Notes: generated by a model from the letters alone, not told the origin. A stretch of DNA of 38,937 nt from TMED14 sp003444795 (GCA_963978445.1 CAXBRT010000005.1:1-38937); one strand, 5' to 3'; positions 17,567-25,589 are shown, numbered from the stretch's first letter. Numbers and translations: made by a program.

Positions 17567-18563
17567 GACTCTGGTGGTAGCGCGCCGAATTCCGCAGATG
17601 TTCGGCGTAACTGCGCGCAAACACGTGGTAGCCTGGGCGCTTGGGGTCGGCGCACATGTAGACTTCGCCGCTAGGTGCCGCATCGAGAACCGCATCAAGG
17701 ACCTCAGGTTCCACCGTGGCCATGGCTCCTGGAGGCAGTCCTGAACGTCGATAGGTGTTATAGGGATGATCCATGCCCGTGATTTTGGTCGTCACGCGAC
17801 GAATGATACCAGCGTCTGGATAGCGCTGCAAATAGGCAAAAACAGCCGTAGGATCCGCTTCTAAACGTTTGCCTAGTTTCAAGCGTGTCAGATACAGCGA
17901 GGCCACTCGGCTTCGCTCATCTGCCTGCTTAGTCTCCGCTTGTACAATACTGGCTAACACCACGACTTGCTGCGGGCTCAGTTTTAGACGGGCGGCTTTG
18001 GCCTTTCGCGTCTCTGTCCAAAAAACCCTGTATTCCCTACGCAGGCGCTCAACCAATGCCTTAGGCGTGTAAGACCAGTATACTTGGTAGGAGTTTGGAA
18101 CGAGCTGTTCAAAGCCTAGTTCCAGCTCTAAAGCCTTTTTTGCACTGTCTATAGGATAGCCAAAGAGGTCAGACCACTGCTGGGCAATTTGTTCACGCGT
18201 TTGATAGCCTCGCATGCGAAGCCAAATGGGGTCCTCAAAGCCGTATTCAAGCATTCGGATGGCCTGAAGCATCCCCACACCATTGTGGAGACGGTAGTGG
18301 CCTCGGCGCGCCTTTGGATGGCCTTTCAATGCTAAAAGCAGTTTAAACAACCGCGGATGAGGCACCTTCGCCTCTTTCATCAGTGGCTGAAAGACCTCTT
18401 TAATGGAGGAAGCTGTATCGGAAATATAGAGGGAATAGCCCTCCTCCCCTTGATATACCGGGGCGTTTATCGTTTGCGTGTATCCGATGAGGCCCAGCAC
18501 AAAAACCCCAGCAGCCAATATGGCCCAGCGGATAAAGCGTGCATTTTTTCTAGAGCGTCTCAT
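17541..18563 (-). CDS. mltG: Endolytic transglycosylase MltG (YceG-like)
   Basis: MltG cleaves nascent peptidoglycan glycan strands at the inner membrane and helps set glycan length. The 340-residue product has a short basic N terminus, one membrane helix (about 10-30, WAILAAGVFVLGLIGY), a LysM-like region and the YceG catalytic domain. That domain holds ASIVQAETKQADER (catalytic Glu region), VASLYLTRLKLGKRLEADPT, PYNTYRRSGLPPG and the C-terminal FARSYAEHLRN. I chose the ATG at 18563, which overlaps the upstream acetyltransferase stop as ATGA; a longer form to 18629 would run into that gene. It is third in a dapF-GNAT-mltG operon and overlaps clpB tail to tail by 26 bases, with no separate terminator visible. 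Confidence 0.93.
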   Translation of the reverse strand: MRRSRKNARFIRWAILAAGVFVLGLIGYTQTINAPVYQGEEGYSLYISDTASSIKEVFQPLMKEAKVPHPRLFKLLLALKGHPKARRGHYRLHNGVGMLQAIRMLEYGFEDPIWLRMRGYQTREQIAQQWSDLFGYPIDSAKKALELELGFEQLVPNSYQVYWSYTPKALVERLRREYRVFWTETRKAKAARLKLSPQQVVVLASIVQAETKQADERSRVASLYLTRLKLGKRLEADPTAVFAYLQRYPDAGIIRRVTTKITGMDHPYNTYRRSGLPPGAMATVEPEVLDAVLDAAPSGEVYMCADPKRPGYHVFARSYAEHLRNSARYHQSLNRRGIRR

Positions 18564-19066
18564 GCCCCCCATTGCCAAAGGGTGACGTCTTTGGGGCCCT
18601 CTGGGGTTTGTACCCAACTTTTTAGACAACCCGTCCGTTCAAATCCCACACGTTCAAATACCCTCTGCGCGTCATGGTGATCACTGTATATCTCAGCGTA
18701 CAGCTGCCCTAACATGGCGTGTTTTTTAGCCCAGTGTTGGACCAAACGAAGCGCCTCTGTGGCCAAGCCTTTTTGGCGGTGTACGGGATCGATCAAGACA
18801 CCTACTTCGGCGCGCCGATGAAGACGTTTGGCGTGGAAAACATCAACCAAACCCAAGGCCTCCGGGTTGGCCGTGGTGCAAAGCACAAAGCGAATTTGGC
18901 CTACATCCCAAAAGTCTGCTGAGGCCGCCTGAATGTAGCGCTCCAGGCTATCGCGCGAATACGGAGAGGTTCTCTGGCCGACCACCCAATGCATAGGATC
19001 GTTTTCCCAACGCAGGAGCGCATCCAAGTCTCCGGGTTCCAGCGCCCGCAGTTGATAGGTTACCAT
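18560..19066 (-). CDS. GNAT family N-acetyltransferase (RimJ/RimL-like)
   Basis: A 168-residue single-domain acetyltransferase of the RimJ/RimL/SpeG-like branch. It begins YQLRALEPGDLDALLRWEND, has the central strand RRAEVGVLID and the acetyl-CoA pyrophosphate-binding segment RQKGLATEALRL, and ends with the conserved ERVGFERTGCLKSW. It transfers acetyl from acetyl-CoA to an amine, such as a protein N terminus, polyamine or sugar; the substrate is unknown. The ATG at 19066 overlaps the dapF stop by 7 bases, and its stop overlaps the mltG ATG. Placement between two peptidoglycan genes hints at, but does not show, a cell wall substrate. Confidence 0.87.
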   Translation of the reverse strand: MVTYQLRALEPGDLDALLRWENDPMHWVVGQRTSPYSRDSLERYIQAASADFWDVGQIRFVLCTTANPEALGLVDVFHAKRLHRRAEVGVLIDPVHRQKGLATEALRLVQHWAKKHAMLGQLYAEIYSDHHDAQRVFERVGFERTGCLKSWVQTPEGPKDVTLWQWGA

Positions 19067-19836
19067 GGCCAAATGCCATCGTACACGTGGGTGGCAGGCC
19101 CTTTTAAGGTGATATTTGAATATCCGTGGTCCTGAGACGCAAAGTGCACTTCTAACAGTCCGCCACGTGCTTGCAAACGGATAGGGGCTGGCAGGGCCTT
19201 GGTTTGGTGCAAATAGAGCGCTGCCGCGACTGCTCCAGTTCCACAGCTCAGGGTTTCCGCCTCCACGCCGCGTTCATAGGTTCGGATCTTCCAAAGTCCC
19301 TCGTGCTGTGAAAGCCAATTAATATTGCTGCCCCCTGCAGAACCGTATATCCCATAGCGAAGGGCTGAGCCGTCGCCCTGCACATCCACCGCATCCACAT
19401 CTTCTACCTCAAGCAGGTGGTGGGGCGACCCCGTGTGGACATACCAACCATCGTGCTGAGGCTGAACAACTGGCGCATCGGCAAAGTGAACGGTCACCCA
19501 GCCTCGGGCATCCAATTCCGCTTGGTGCAGCCCATCCGCAGCATGAAACGTGCATCGGTTGCCCTCAAACAACTCGTGTGATTTGGCAAAATGAACCGCA
19601 CAGCGCGAGCCATTGCCACATAAACTGCCAAGTTGTCCGTCGGCATTGTAATAATCAAGCAAAAAATCACTATCGGGACTGGGCCAAAGCATTATAAGTC
19701 CATCGGCCCCGATGCCTGTGTGACGGGTACATGCATGGTGCACCAATCCTGCATCTAAAATTTCACGGTCACCCAATCCCATGAGCATGATAAAATCGTT
19801 GCCGGTCCCGTGGTATTTTGCAAAACGCTTTGCCAT
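19060..19836 (-). CDS. dapF: Diaminopimelate epimerase
   Basis: DapF converts LL- to meso-diaminopimelate, the last step before lysine and the cross-linking residue of Gram-negative peptidoglycan. The 258-residue protein begins with KYHGTGNDFIML and has both active-site cysteines in their conserved settings, SLCGNGSRCA (about 72-81) and ETLSCGTGAVA (about 203-213), plus the RTYERGVE signature. It is the first gene of an overlapping operon with the GNAT gene and mltG. A TACTTTTA box lies 4 nt before the ATG, indicating a leaderless transcript. It diverges from htrA. Confidence 0.96.
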   Translation of the reverse strand: MAKRFAKYHGTGNDFIMLMGLGDREILDAGLVHHACTRHTGIGADGLIMLWPSPDSDFLLDYYNADGQLGSLCGNGSRCAVHFAKSHELFEGNRCTFHAADGLHQAELDARGWVTVHFADAPVVQPQHDGWYVHTGSPHHLLEVEDVDAVDVQGDGSALRYGIYGSAGGSNINWLSQHEGLWKIRTYERGVEAETLSCGTGAVAAALYLHQTKALPAPIRLQARGGLLEVHFASQDHGYSNITLKGPATHVYDGIWPW

Positions 19837-19840
19837 ACTG

Positions 19841-19848
19841 TAAAAGTA
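19841..19848 (-). promoter_or_regulatory. -7 box of dapF (TACTTTTA)
   Basis: On the minus strand TACTTTTA lies 4 nt before the dapF ATG, the same spacing as at several other genes in this window. Confidence 0.5.
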
Positions 19849-19898
19849 GGAAGTGGAACAGTTTTTGAAATTTGTACTTCCGAATTAATCTTAGAACT

Positions 19899-21365
19899 AT
19901 GACCCGTAAATCCCTTATCATCGTGATCGCCGTGTCCGCGGGCAGCGTGGCCGGTGGATTTTTAGGCGCTATGGCTTTCCAGGCAAAAAGTGCCGCCGAA
20001 ACTTGGACCGAACATCTTCCAGTGGTGCACACGCGAGCGGAAGCCCTAGCCGGCATAAGCACGTCGACGGACTTTTCCTCTGCTGCTGAAATGGCGGTTC
20101 ACTCTGTCGTTCACGTTAAAACTTCCGTAGAACAGGGCTACACGATGAGTCCTTTCAATCCCTTCCATGACTTTTTCTTTGGCTTTGGCGAGCGTCAGAT
20201 GCCCGAAATGACCCCGCGCATCGTACAAGGCTCTGGATCTGGGGTCATCATTTCAGAAGACGGCTACATCGTGACCAACAACCACGTGGTGGACAAAGCC
20301 AAGGAGGTTAAAGTTTCTCTCAACGACGGGCGAGAATTTACCGCCGAAGTCATCGGGACCGATCCGACTACGGATTTGGCCGTTTTGAAAATAGACGCAA
20401 AGAAGCTCCCTGCCCTACCCTTTGGGAACAGTGATGAGGTCAAATTGGGCGAGTGGGTTTTAGCCGTTGGCAACCCGTTCAACCTCACCTCGACGGTGAC
20501 TGCGGGCATTATTTCCGCTAAGGGCCGAAGCATCAACATCATAGACAACCAGTCGGCTATTGAGGCCTTTATCCAAACGGATGCGGCCGTAAACCCCGGC
20601 AACAGCGGAGGTGCATTGATCAACACGAGCGGCGAGTTGATTGGAATCAACACGGCTATTTCCACGCGTTCTGGCTCGTATGAAGGCTATTCCTTTGCCG
20701 TCCCTGCAAACATTGCACGCAAAGTGGTGGATGATATGCTCCGCTTTGGCGTGGTTCAGCGCGCCTATTTGGGCGTGAGCATTACCGACGTGACGCCCGA
20801 ATTGGCCAAAGAGATGAAACTCGATGCCACTCAAGGGGTTTACCTGTCCGAAGTGGTCGACAACGGGGCCGCGAATAAGGCCGGTATTGAAAAAGGAGAT
20901 GTTATCGTTGGAGCCGGTGGCAAGACCATTAAGCGGAGCAGCGAATTGCTCGAGGTCATCGGCAGCCGACGTCCTGGAGATGTATTGGATGTTACCGTAT
21001 TGCGTGGCGGAAAGAGCAAAACCTTCAACGTCACGCTTCGCAACCGCGAGGGCAACACCAATGTGGTGAAAAAAGAAGATTTGGAGGATATGCAAACCTT
21101 GGGGGCGACGTTTGAGTCTCTAAGTGCCGAGGATCGCGGCCGCTATGGATTGCGCGGCGGAGTGAAAATCACCAGCGTTGGCAATGGCAAGCTCAAGGAA
21201 GCCGGTGTACCCAATGGCTTCATCTTGATCAAGCTGAACAACATGCCGGTGAGTTCCCAAGACGATGTGAAAAAGATTCTCGGGCAGTTAAATCCTGGTG
21301 ATGGAGTCCTTTTGCAAGGCTACCGTCCCGATGGTCGCCCGGATTATTTTGCCTTTGGCCTGTAA
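19899..21365 (+). CDS. HtrA/DegP-type periplasmic serine protease with two PDZ domains
   Basis: The protein is 488 residues from the ATG at 19899; a TTG nine codons upstream is less likely because the signal sequence (LIIVIAVSAGSVAGGFLGAM) sits properly at the start from 19899. The trypsin-like domain (about 80-280) carries the triad: His in TNNHVVDK, Asp in TDLAVLKID and Ser in NPGNSGGALI. PDZ1 (about 290-385) contains AYLGVSITDV, and PDZ2 (about 400-488) contains GGVKITSVGNG. It degrades or refolds damaged envelope proteins in the periplasm. It diverges from dapF and is followed by its own terminator, so it is probably monocistronic. The short gap contains a weak TACTTCCG box at 19875. Confidence 0.96.
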   Translation: MTRKSLIIVIAVSAGSVAGGFLGAMAFQAKSAAETWTEHLPVVHTRAEALAGISTSTDFSSAAEMAVHSVVHVKTSVEQGYTMSPFNPFHDFFFGFGERQMPEMTPRIVQGSGSGVIISEDGYIVTNNHVVDKAKEVKVSLNDGREFTAEVIGTDPTTDLAVLKIDAKKLPALPFGNSDEVKLGEWVLAVGNPFNLTSTVTAGIISAKGRSINIIDNQSAIEAFIQTDAAVNPGNSGGALINTSGELIGINTAISTRSGSYEGYSFAVPANIARKVVDDMLRFGVVQRAYLGVSITDVTPELAKEMKLDATQGVYLSEVVDNGAANKAGIEKGDVIVGAGGKTIKRSSELLEVIGSRRPGDVLDVTVLRGGKSKTFNVTLRNREGNTNVVKKEDLEDMQTLGATFESLSAEDRGRYGLRGGVKITSVGNGKLKEAGVPNGFILIKLNNMPVSSQDDVKKILGQLNPGDGVLLQGYRPDGRPDYFAFGL

Positions 21366-21386
21366 GCGCCTGATTTCGATCAGCCT

Positions 21387-21420
21387 AGCCCATCTCGCTT
21401 TGCGGGATGGGCTTCTTCTT
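21387..21420 (+). terminator. Intrinsic terminator after htrA
   Basis: An 8-bp stem AGCCCATC / GATGGGCT with an 11-nt loop is followed by a pyrimidine-rich tail TTCTTCTT, 22 nt after the stop. Confidence 0.75.
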
Positions 21421-21438
21421 TGCCTTTACATGCGGTAC

Positions 21439-21495
21439 TAAGTGTCTTTTTCACACTCAGTAAAATGACTTAAAATGCTATTTATTAGACACTTA
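21439..21495. repeat. 9-bp inverted repeat upstream of the GAPDH promoter
   Basis: TAAGTGTCT (21439-21447) and its exact reverse complement AGACACTTA (21487-21495) are separated by 39 nt of AT-rich sequence. A nested AGTGT / ACACT hairpin (21441-21445 with 21453-21457) uses the left arm. The repeat ends about 27 nt upstream of the likely -33 region of the GAPDH promoter, where a regulator site could act. Confidence 0.5.
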
Positions 21496-21521
21496 CTTTA
21501 TATTTTTTCAAGACAAAGGAG

Positions 21522-21552
21522 TTGTTGCTTGGAGGCCGTCCTCCTACCTTTG
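21522..21552 (+). promoter_or_regulatory. Promoter of the GAPDH gene
   Basis: A TTG pair (21522-21527) serves as -33 element, with a 17-nt spacer to a perfect -7 box TACCTTTG (21545-21552), matching the Bacteroidota sigma-70 consensus. The ATG follows 28 nt later, so this gene has a leader, unlike many others here. Confidence 0.7.
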
Positions 21553-21580
21553 CAGTACAACCTTTCAACCACAACCCTTG

Positions 21581-23032
21581 ATGAATTCTTCGCTCGAAAC
21601 ATACACCTTATCAGTGTCCGAGCGCGTCAAAAACGAAAAGGCCGCCACCGCTTTAATCAAGTTGGTCGGCGACCTTTTTTTTGACCGCAATGTCCGCGCT
21701 GTCCTCTACCGACAACCCCTGGTCGATCAGCGCCCTTCCGAAATGCTCCAAGCGCATGTCCACGCCTCCGTCATGGCGGGTGAAACCCTGAGCATCAATG
21801 ACACTTTAGCAATAGCGGAAGCCCTCAGAGACAGCAAAGTCCAGAATGCTAGTGTAGACATCGGTCGTCTGGCCACTGAGTGGAAGCGCGAAGCGGGCAT
21901 TTACCTCAACCGAAAAGCCTTCCTCGACGCTAAACTCAAAGGCTTTTGCAACGGTGACAATCCAAACACAGACCCCGTAGACGTCGTGCTCTACGGTTTT
22001 GGCCGAATTGGCCGTCTGGTCGCCCGTGAACTTATCGCCCAAGAAGGCCGAGGAACGCAGCTTCGCCTTCGCGCCATCGTGGCGCGTGGTAGCGATCCCA
22101 TGACCTTGGAGAAGCGTGCCTCCCTCCTGCGGGTGGATTCCATTCACGGCAGCTTTCCTGGAACCGTTGAGGCGGACCACCGACGCCAGCAACTTATCAT
22201 CAATGGTCGTCCCGTGGCCATCGTATCAGCCATTGCCCCCGAAGACATCGATTACACCGAACTTGGCATTGAAAACGCGCTTTTAGTGGACAATACGGGG
22301 GCTTTCCGCGACAAAGAGGCCTTGAGTCGCCATTTGGCTTCAAAGGGCATTGCCAAAGTGCTTCTTACCGCACCTGGAAAAGGGGTTCCCAATGTGGTAT
22401 TTGGCGTGAACCACATGGGGGCGCACCAAAACGAAGCCATTCAATCCGCAGCCTCCTGCACCACCAATGCCATCACCCCAGTGCTGAAGGTGATTCAAGA
22501 TCAGTTCGGCATCGTGCAAGGCCATATTGAGACTATTCACGCCTACACAAACGACCAAAATTTGGTCGATAACATGCACAAGAAATACCGCCGTGGTCGT
22601 GCCGCAGCAGTCAACATGGTCATCACTGAAACAGGAGCGGGCCAAGCTGTTGACAAGGCCATTCCAGGCTTGGGGAGCAAATTGACCAGCAACGCTATAC
22701 GCGTTCCTGTGCCCAACGGCTCGCTGGCCATTCTCAAATTGAATTTGGAGAAATCCACGGATCGAGATGGACTCAATGCCGCTCTGAAATCTGCTGCTTT
22801 TAGCGGTCCCCTTGTCGAACAGATCAAATACTCCGTCAGCCCCGAACTTGTTTCAAGCGATATCGTGGGCGATTCCTGCTGCTCCATTTTTGACAGCGAA
22901 GCCACCATTGTGCACAGTGACGGCAAAAACGTTGTTCTGTACGTTTGGTACGATAACGAATACGGCTACACGCGTCAAGTGATGCGCCTCGCCAAGCATA
23001 TGGCTGGCGTTCGTCGCAAAGCCTACTATTGA
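21581..23032 (+). CDS. Glyceraldehyde-3-phosphate dehydrogenase, long form with N-terminal extension
   Basis: This enzyme oxidises glyceraldehyde-3-phosphate to 1,3-bisphosphoglycerate with NAD(P)+ in glycolysis or runs in reverse in gluconeogenesis. The 483-residue product has a helical N-terminal extension of about 130 residues not present in classical GAPDH (about 335 residues). The Rossmann fold (YGFGRIGRLVAREL, about 136-149), the catalytic cysteine motif SCTTNAITPV (about 290-300), the YTNDQNLVD segment and the C-terminal VLYVWYDNEYGYTRQV follow. Long forms of this kind are known in Bacteroidota. The ATG at 21581 is preferred to a TTG just upstream. It has its own promoter and no visible terminator. 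Confidence 0.94.
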   Translation: MNSSLETYTLSVSERVKNEKAATALIKLVGDLFFDRNVRAVLYRQPLVDQRPSEMLQAHVHASVMAGETLSINDTLAIAEALRDSKVQNASVDIGRLATEWKREAGIYLNRKAFLDAKLKGFCNGDNPNTDPVDVVLYGFGRIGRLVARELIAQEGRGTQLRLRAIVARGSDPMTLEKRASLLRVDSIHGSFPGTVEADHRRQQLIINGRPVAIVSAIAPEDIDYTELGIENALLVDNTGAFRDKEALSRHLASKGIAKVLLTAPGKGVPNVVFGVNHMGAHQNEAIQSAASCTTNAITPVLKVIQDQFGIVQGHIETIHAYTNDQNLVDNMHKKYRRGRAAAVNMVITETGAGQAVDKAIPGLGSKLTSNAIRVPVPNGSLAILKLNLEKSTDRDGLNAALKSAAFSGPLVEQIKYSVSPELVSSDIVGDSCCSIFDSEATIVHSDGKNVVLYVWYDNEYGYTRQVMRLAKHMAGVRRKAYY

Positions 23033-23140
23033 GGAAGTGGGTATGTTGGCGACTTAGTGAGTTGGCATGAGCCGTGCGGCCCATAAACCTTTCAAGCCTT
23101 CATGCTTTCTAGCCAATTAGCCTTATACCCTCCGCCGTTT

Positions 23141-23148
23141 TATCTTCG
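23141..23148 (+). promoter_or_regulatory. -7-like box of tcdA (TATCTTCG)
   Basis: TATCTTCG, one mismatch from TAnnTTTG, lies 7 nt before the ATG at 23156. Its placement matches the leaderless pattern seen elsewhere in the window. Confidence 0.4.
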
Positions 23149-23155
23149 CGCCCGA

Positions 23156-23884
23156 ATGACTCCACATTGGCTCGAACGTACCGAATTGCTGATAGGCTCA
23201 GAGGCCATTGAGCGTTTACAAAAGGCGCATGTCCTCGTTGTTGGATTGGGCGGGGTGGGCAGTTTTGCCGTTGAGTTTTTGGCCCGCTCCGGGGTGGGGA
23301 CTCTTACCCTGGTGGATGGCGACGTGGTGGATCCCACCAATCGGAATCGCCAGCTTCAAGCCCTCTCTTCTACCCATGGCCAGAAAAAAGCAGCCCTGTT
23401 GGAAGCACGGGTCAAGGATATTAATCCGGACGTGGTCGTTCATGCCCATGACGAATTTCTAACGCCCGAGGCGATGCGCGCGTTGATCAGTCAGCCCGGA
23501 TTTGACTTTGCGCTGGACTGCATTGATAGTGTACAGCCCAAGCTCAACTTTATCGTCACGGCGCTAAACGCCAAACTTCCCTTCATTTCCTCCATGGGGG
23601 CCGGCGGCCGTTTGGATCCCAGTAAAATTCAGATTGCCAAGCTAGAAAGGAGCTACAACTGTCCCTTTGCGAAGCACATTCGCAAGCGTTTGGGCCGTGA
23701 GTACAAGATTAAAAAAGGCTTTCCTGTTATCTTTTCTAGTGAGCTGGCCAACCCTGAGTCGGTGCGCTTGACGGACGGAAGCAATTTCAAGAAATCCTTC
23801 TACGGAACATCTGCATGGATACCTGCGGCCTTTGGGCTGCACGCGGCTTCCTATGCGGTTCAAAAAATTGCCGGGCTTCTTTGA
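23156..23884 (+). CDS. tcdA: tRNA threonylcarbamoyladenosine dehydratase (TcdA/CsdL, ThiF family)
   Basis: TcdA uses ATP to cyclise t6A37 to ct6A in ANN-decoding tRNAs. The 242-residue protein begins WLERTELLIGSEAIERL, then the nucleotide-binding VLVVGLGGVGSFAVEFLARSG (about 26-46), VDGDVVDPTNRNRQ (adenylation site with the Arg and Gln typical of E1-like enzymes) and DCIDSVQPK. It lacks the C-terminal ubiquitin-like binding domain of larger E1 proteins, consistent with TcdA. The ATG at 23156 is supported by family alignment; a longer frame to 23102 adds unrelated sequence. It ends 23 bp from the convergent Lrp-like gene. Confidence 0.92.
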   Translation: MTPHWLERTELLIGSEAIERLQKAHVLVVGLGGVGSFAVEFLARSGVGTLTLVDGDVVDPTNRNRQLQALSSTHGQKKAALLEARVKDINPDVVVHAHDEFLTPEAMRALISQPGFDFALDCIDSVQPKLNFIVTALNAKLPFISSMGAGGRLDPSKIQIAKLERSYNCPFAKHIRKRLGREYKIKKGFPVIFSSELANPESVRLTDGSNFKKSFYGTSAWIPAAFGLHAASYAVQKIAGLL

Positions 23885-23886
23885 GA

Positions 23887-23900
23887 TTGCCCGCGGGCAA
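23887..23900. repeat. 14-bp perfect palindrome between convergent tcdA and lrp-like genes
   Basis: TTGCCCGCGGGCAA is a perfect palindrome in the 23-bp gap between the stop codons of tcdA and the Lrp-like gene. It could fold as a GC-rich hairpin in either transcript and act as a weak bidirectional terminator. There is no T run, so the role is uncertain. Confidence 0.45.
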
Positions 23901-23907
23901 AGTTTCG

Positions 23908-24408
23908 TTAGGCCTCTTCGGGTACAGAAGGAAGCTCATCCAGAATGCTGGCTAGCAGGGACTTGCTGCTGTTGATGCACTCTTCCAACGCAATCATGGT
24001 CTCGGTGTTGGTTACCCCAGGAATGTCGCTGATTTTGAAGATGATGTCTTTGGCGTGTTTGGTGTCAGTGCAGCGGATTTTGGCGAAAATACCGAAGCGC
24101 CCTGTGGCAATATGGGCCACGGTGACTTCCGGAATGGCTTGCAAGGCAAGAATGACATCATGCGTGCTAGACGTCTTGCTGAGGTAGATCCCCACAAAGG
24201 CGATGAAACCATAGCCCAGCTGTTCATAGTCGAGTTGAAGGCTGGCACCGCGTATGATACCGGCCTTCTCCATCTTCTTCACGCGCACATGCACGGTTCC
24301 CGGAGATACCTGCAAGTCTTTTGCGATGTCGGTATAGGTCTTCCGCGCATCCTCTAGGAGGTGGCGAAGAATTTCTTTGTCCGTACGGTCCAACTTATAG
24401 GTTTCCAT
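23908..24408 (-). CDS. Lrp/AsnC family transcriptional regulator
   Basis: A 166-residue regulator: an N-terminal helix-turn-helix (LDRTDKEILRHLLEDARKTY then DIAKDLQVSPGTVHVRVKKM, about 5-50) and a C-terminal RAM/AsnC ligand-binding domain (about 70-150) with GYGFIAFVGIYL and GRFGIFAKIRC. Such proteins bind amino acids and control amino acid metabolism. I chose the ATG at 24408 because the family begins about five residues before the DRTDKEIL helix; an in-frame start at 24438 would run into gcvT. It lies 14 nt after the gcvT stop on the same strand, so the two are probably co-transcribed, and it may respond to glycine or control gcv genes. Confidence 0.92.
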   Translation of the reverse strand: METYKLDRTDKEILRHLLEDARKTYTDIAKDLQVSPGTVHVRVKKMEKAGIIRGASLQLDYEQLGYGFIAFVGIYLSKTSSTHDVILALQAIPEVTVAHIATGRFGIFAKIRCTDTKHAKDIIFKISDIPGVTNTETMIALEECINSSKSLLASILDELPSVPEEA

Positions 24409-24422
24409 CCGCTTGTATCCGC

Positions 24423-25529
24423 TTAGTTTACTTTCCAAAAAGGTAAAGAAACGACTTCCGCTTTTAAAAGTTTGCCACGCACCTCCACAAAGATGGTGCT
24501 GCCGGGTGCCGAAAGCTCTGTCGGAACATAGCCCATTCCGATAGCCTTGCCCACCGACGGTGCCATCGTGCCAGAGGTGACCACGCCAATGGGCGTACCT
24601 GAGGCATCCGTGATGGGATAGTCGTGGCGAGGAACGCCGCGATCCAACAATTCAAAGCCCACTAGCTTGCGGGTAACTCCGGCCTCCTTTTGTGCTTTCA
24701 AGGCGGCGGAATTCGTGAATTCCTTAGTGAATTTGGTAATCCACCCTAGGCCCGCCTCCAAGGGCGAAGTACTGTCATTGATGTCGTTTCCGTAGAGGCA
24801 GAATCCCATCTCTAGGCGCAGGGTGTCCCTAGCCCCCAAGCCCACCGGAACAATGCCAAAGGACTCGCCGTCCTGGAAAATGGCCTTCCAGATGCGCTCT
24901 GCGCAACTGTTTGGCATGTATATCTCAAACCCACCTGCACCGGTATACCCAGTAGCGGAAACTAGAATATCGTCAAAGCCTGCGAAGCTGCCCACGCCAA
25001 AAGTGTAGTAGCTCATACTATCTAGATCCAAATCGGTCAATGCTTGGAGCGCTTTAGCGGCCAAAGGACCCTGAACGGCAAGCAAAGAAGTTTCGGCAGA
25101 ATGATCTGTCATCTGAACATCCCAGTTCCCTTTTTTCCCCATCAACCAATTCCAGTCTTTGGCCATATTAGATGCATTGACCACGAGAAGGTATTTTGTT
25201 TCCGAAAAGCAGTACACCAATAAGTCGTCGACGATGCCGCCCTCATCGTTGGGCAGACAGGAATACTGCACCTTACCGGCGAAAAGCTTGGAAACGTCGT
25301 TAGAAGTGACCGATTGCAAGAAAGCCAATGCATCAGGGCCCTCGACGTAAAATTCACCCATGTGGGAGACATCAAAGACGCCCACGGCCTGGCGCACCGC
25401 ATGGTGTTCGACCGTCACGCCGGCGTATTGAACGGGCATTTCATAACCCGCGAAGGGGACCATCTTGGCGCCTAGGGCTTTGTGAACAGCATTTAGCGCT
25501 GTCAGCTGCAAAGGAGAGTTGCTTTCCAT
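24423..25529 (-). CDS. gcvT: Glycine cleavage system T protein (aminomethyltransferase)
   Basis: GcvT takes the aminomethyl group from the lipoyl arm of GcvH and gives 5,10-methylene-tetrahydrofolate and ammonia. At 368 residues it has the usual length. Features include MVPFAGYEMPVQY at the N terminus, VFDVSHMGEF, the folate-site GGIVDDLLVY (about 95-104), SATGYTGAGGFEIY, LGARDTLRLEMGFCLYGNDI and the C-terminal GVVTSGTMAPSVGKAIGMGYV. A GACCTTTG box lies 5 nt before the ATG. It precedes the Lrp-like gene by 14 nt. The other glycine cleavage genes (gcvH, gcvP) are not in the window. Confidence 0.96.
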   Translation of the reverse strand: MESNSPLQLTALNAVHKALGAKMVPFAGYEMPVQYAGVTVEHHAVRQAVGVFDVSHMGEFYVEGPDALAFLQSVTSNDVSKLFAGKVQYSCLPNDEGGIVDDLLVYCFSETKYLLVVNASNMAKDWNWLMGKKGNWDVQMTDHSAETSLLAVQGPLAAKALQALTDLDLDSMSYYTFGVGSFAGFDDILVSATGYTGAGGFEIYMPNSCAERIWKAIFQDGESFGIVPVGLGARDTLRLEMGFCLYGNDINDSTSPLEAGLGWITKFTKEFTNSAALKAQKEAGVTRKLVGFELLDRGVPRHDYPITDASGTPIGVVTSGTMAPSVGKAIGMGYVPTELSAPGSTIFVEVRGKLLKAEVVSLPFWKVN

Positions 25530-25534
25530 AGCGT

Positions 25535-25542
25535 CAAAGGTC
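25535..25542 (-). promoter_or_regulatory. -7 box of gcvT (GACCTTTG)
   Basis: On the minus strand GACCTTTG lies 5 nt before the gcvT ATG. The same GACCTTTG octamer occurs 4 nt before the glycosyltransferase ATG at 34694, which supports it as a variant -7 element. Confidence 0.45.
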
Positions 25543-25554
25543 GGGTCAAATTCC

Positions 25555-25587
25555 CTCCCATCAGTGCGGCTGGGAGTGCTTTTTTTC
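25555..25587 (+). terminator. Terminator-like hairpin between miaE and gcvT, plus-strand orientation
   Basis: CTCCCA / TGGGAG forms a 6-bp stem with a 10-nt loop, followed by TGC and a run of seven T residues. It has terminator form only on the plus strand, opposite to both flanking genes. It might stop antisense transcripts, or the stem alone may weakly end miaE. Confidence 0.35.
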
Positions 25588-25589
25588 TA

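Noticed and set aside
25555..25587. Strong terminator for miaE
   Set aside because: The T run follows the stem only on the plus strand, opposite to miaE and gcvT, so it cannot be assigned as a normal terminator of either; listed at low confidence only.
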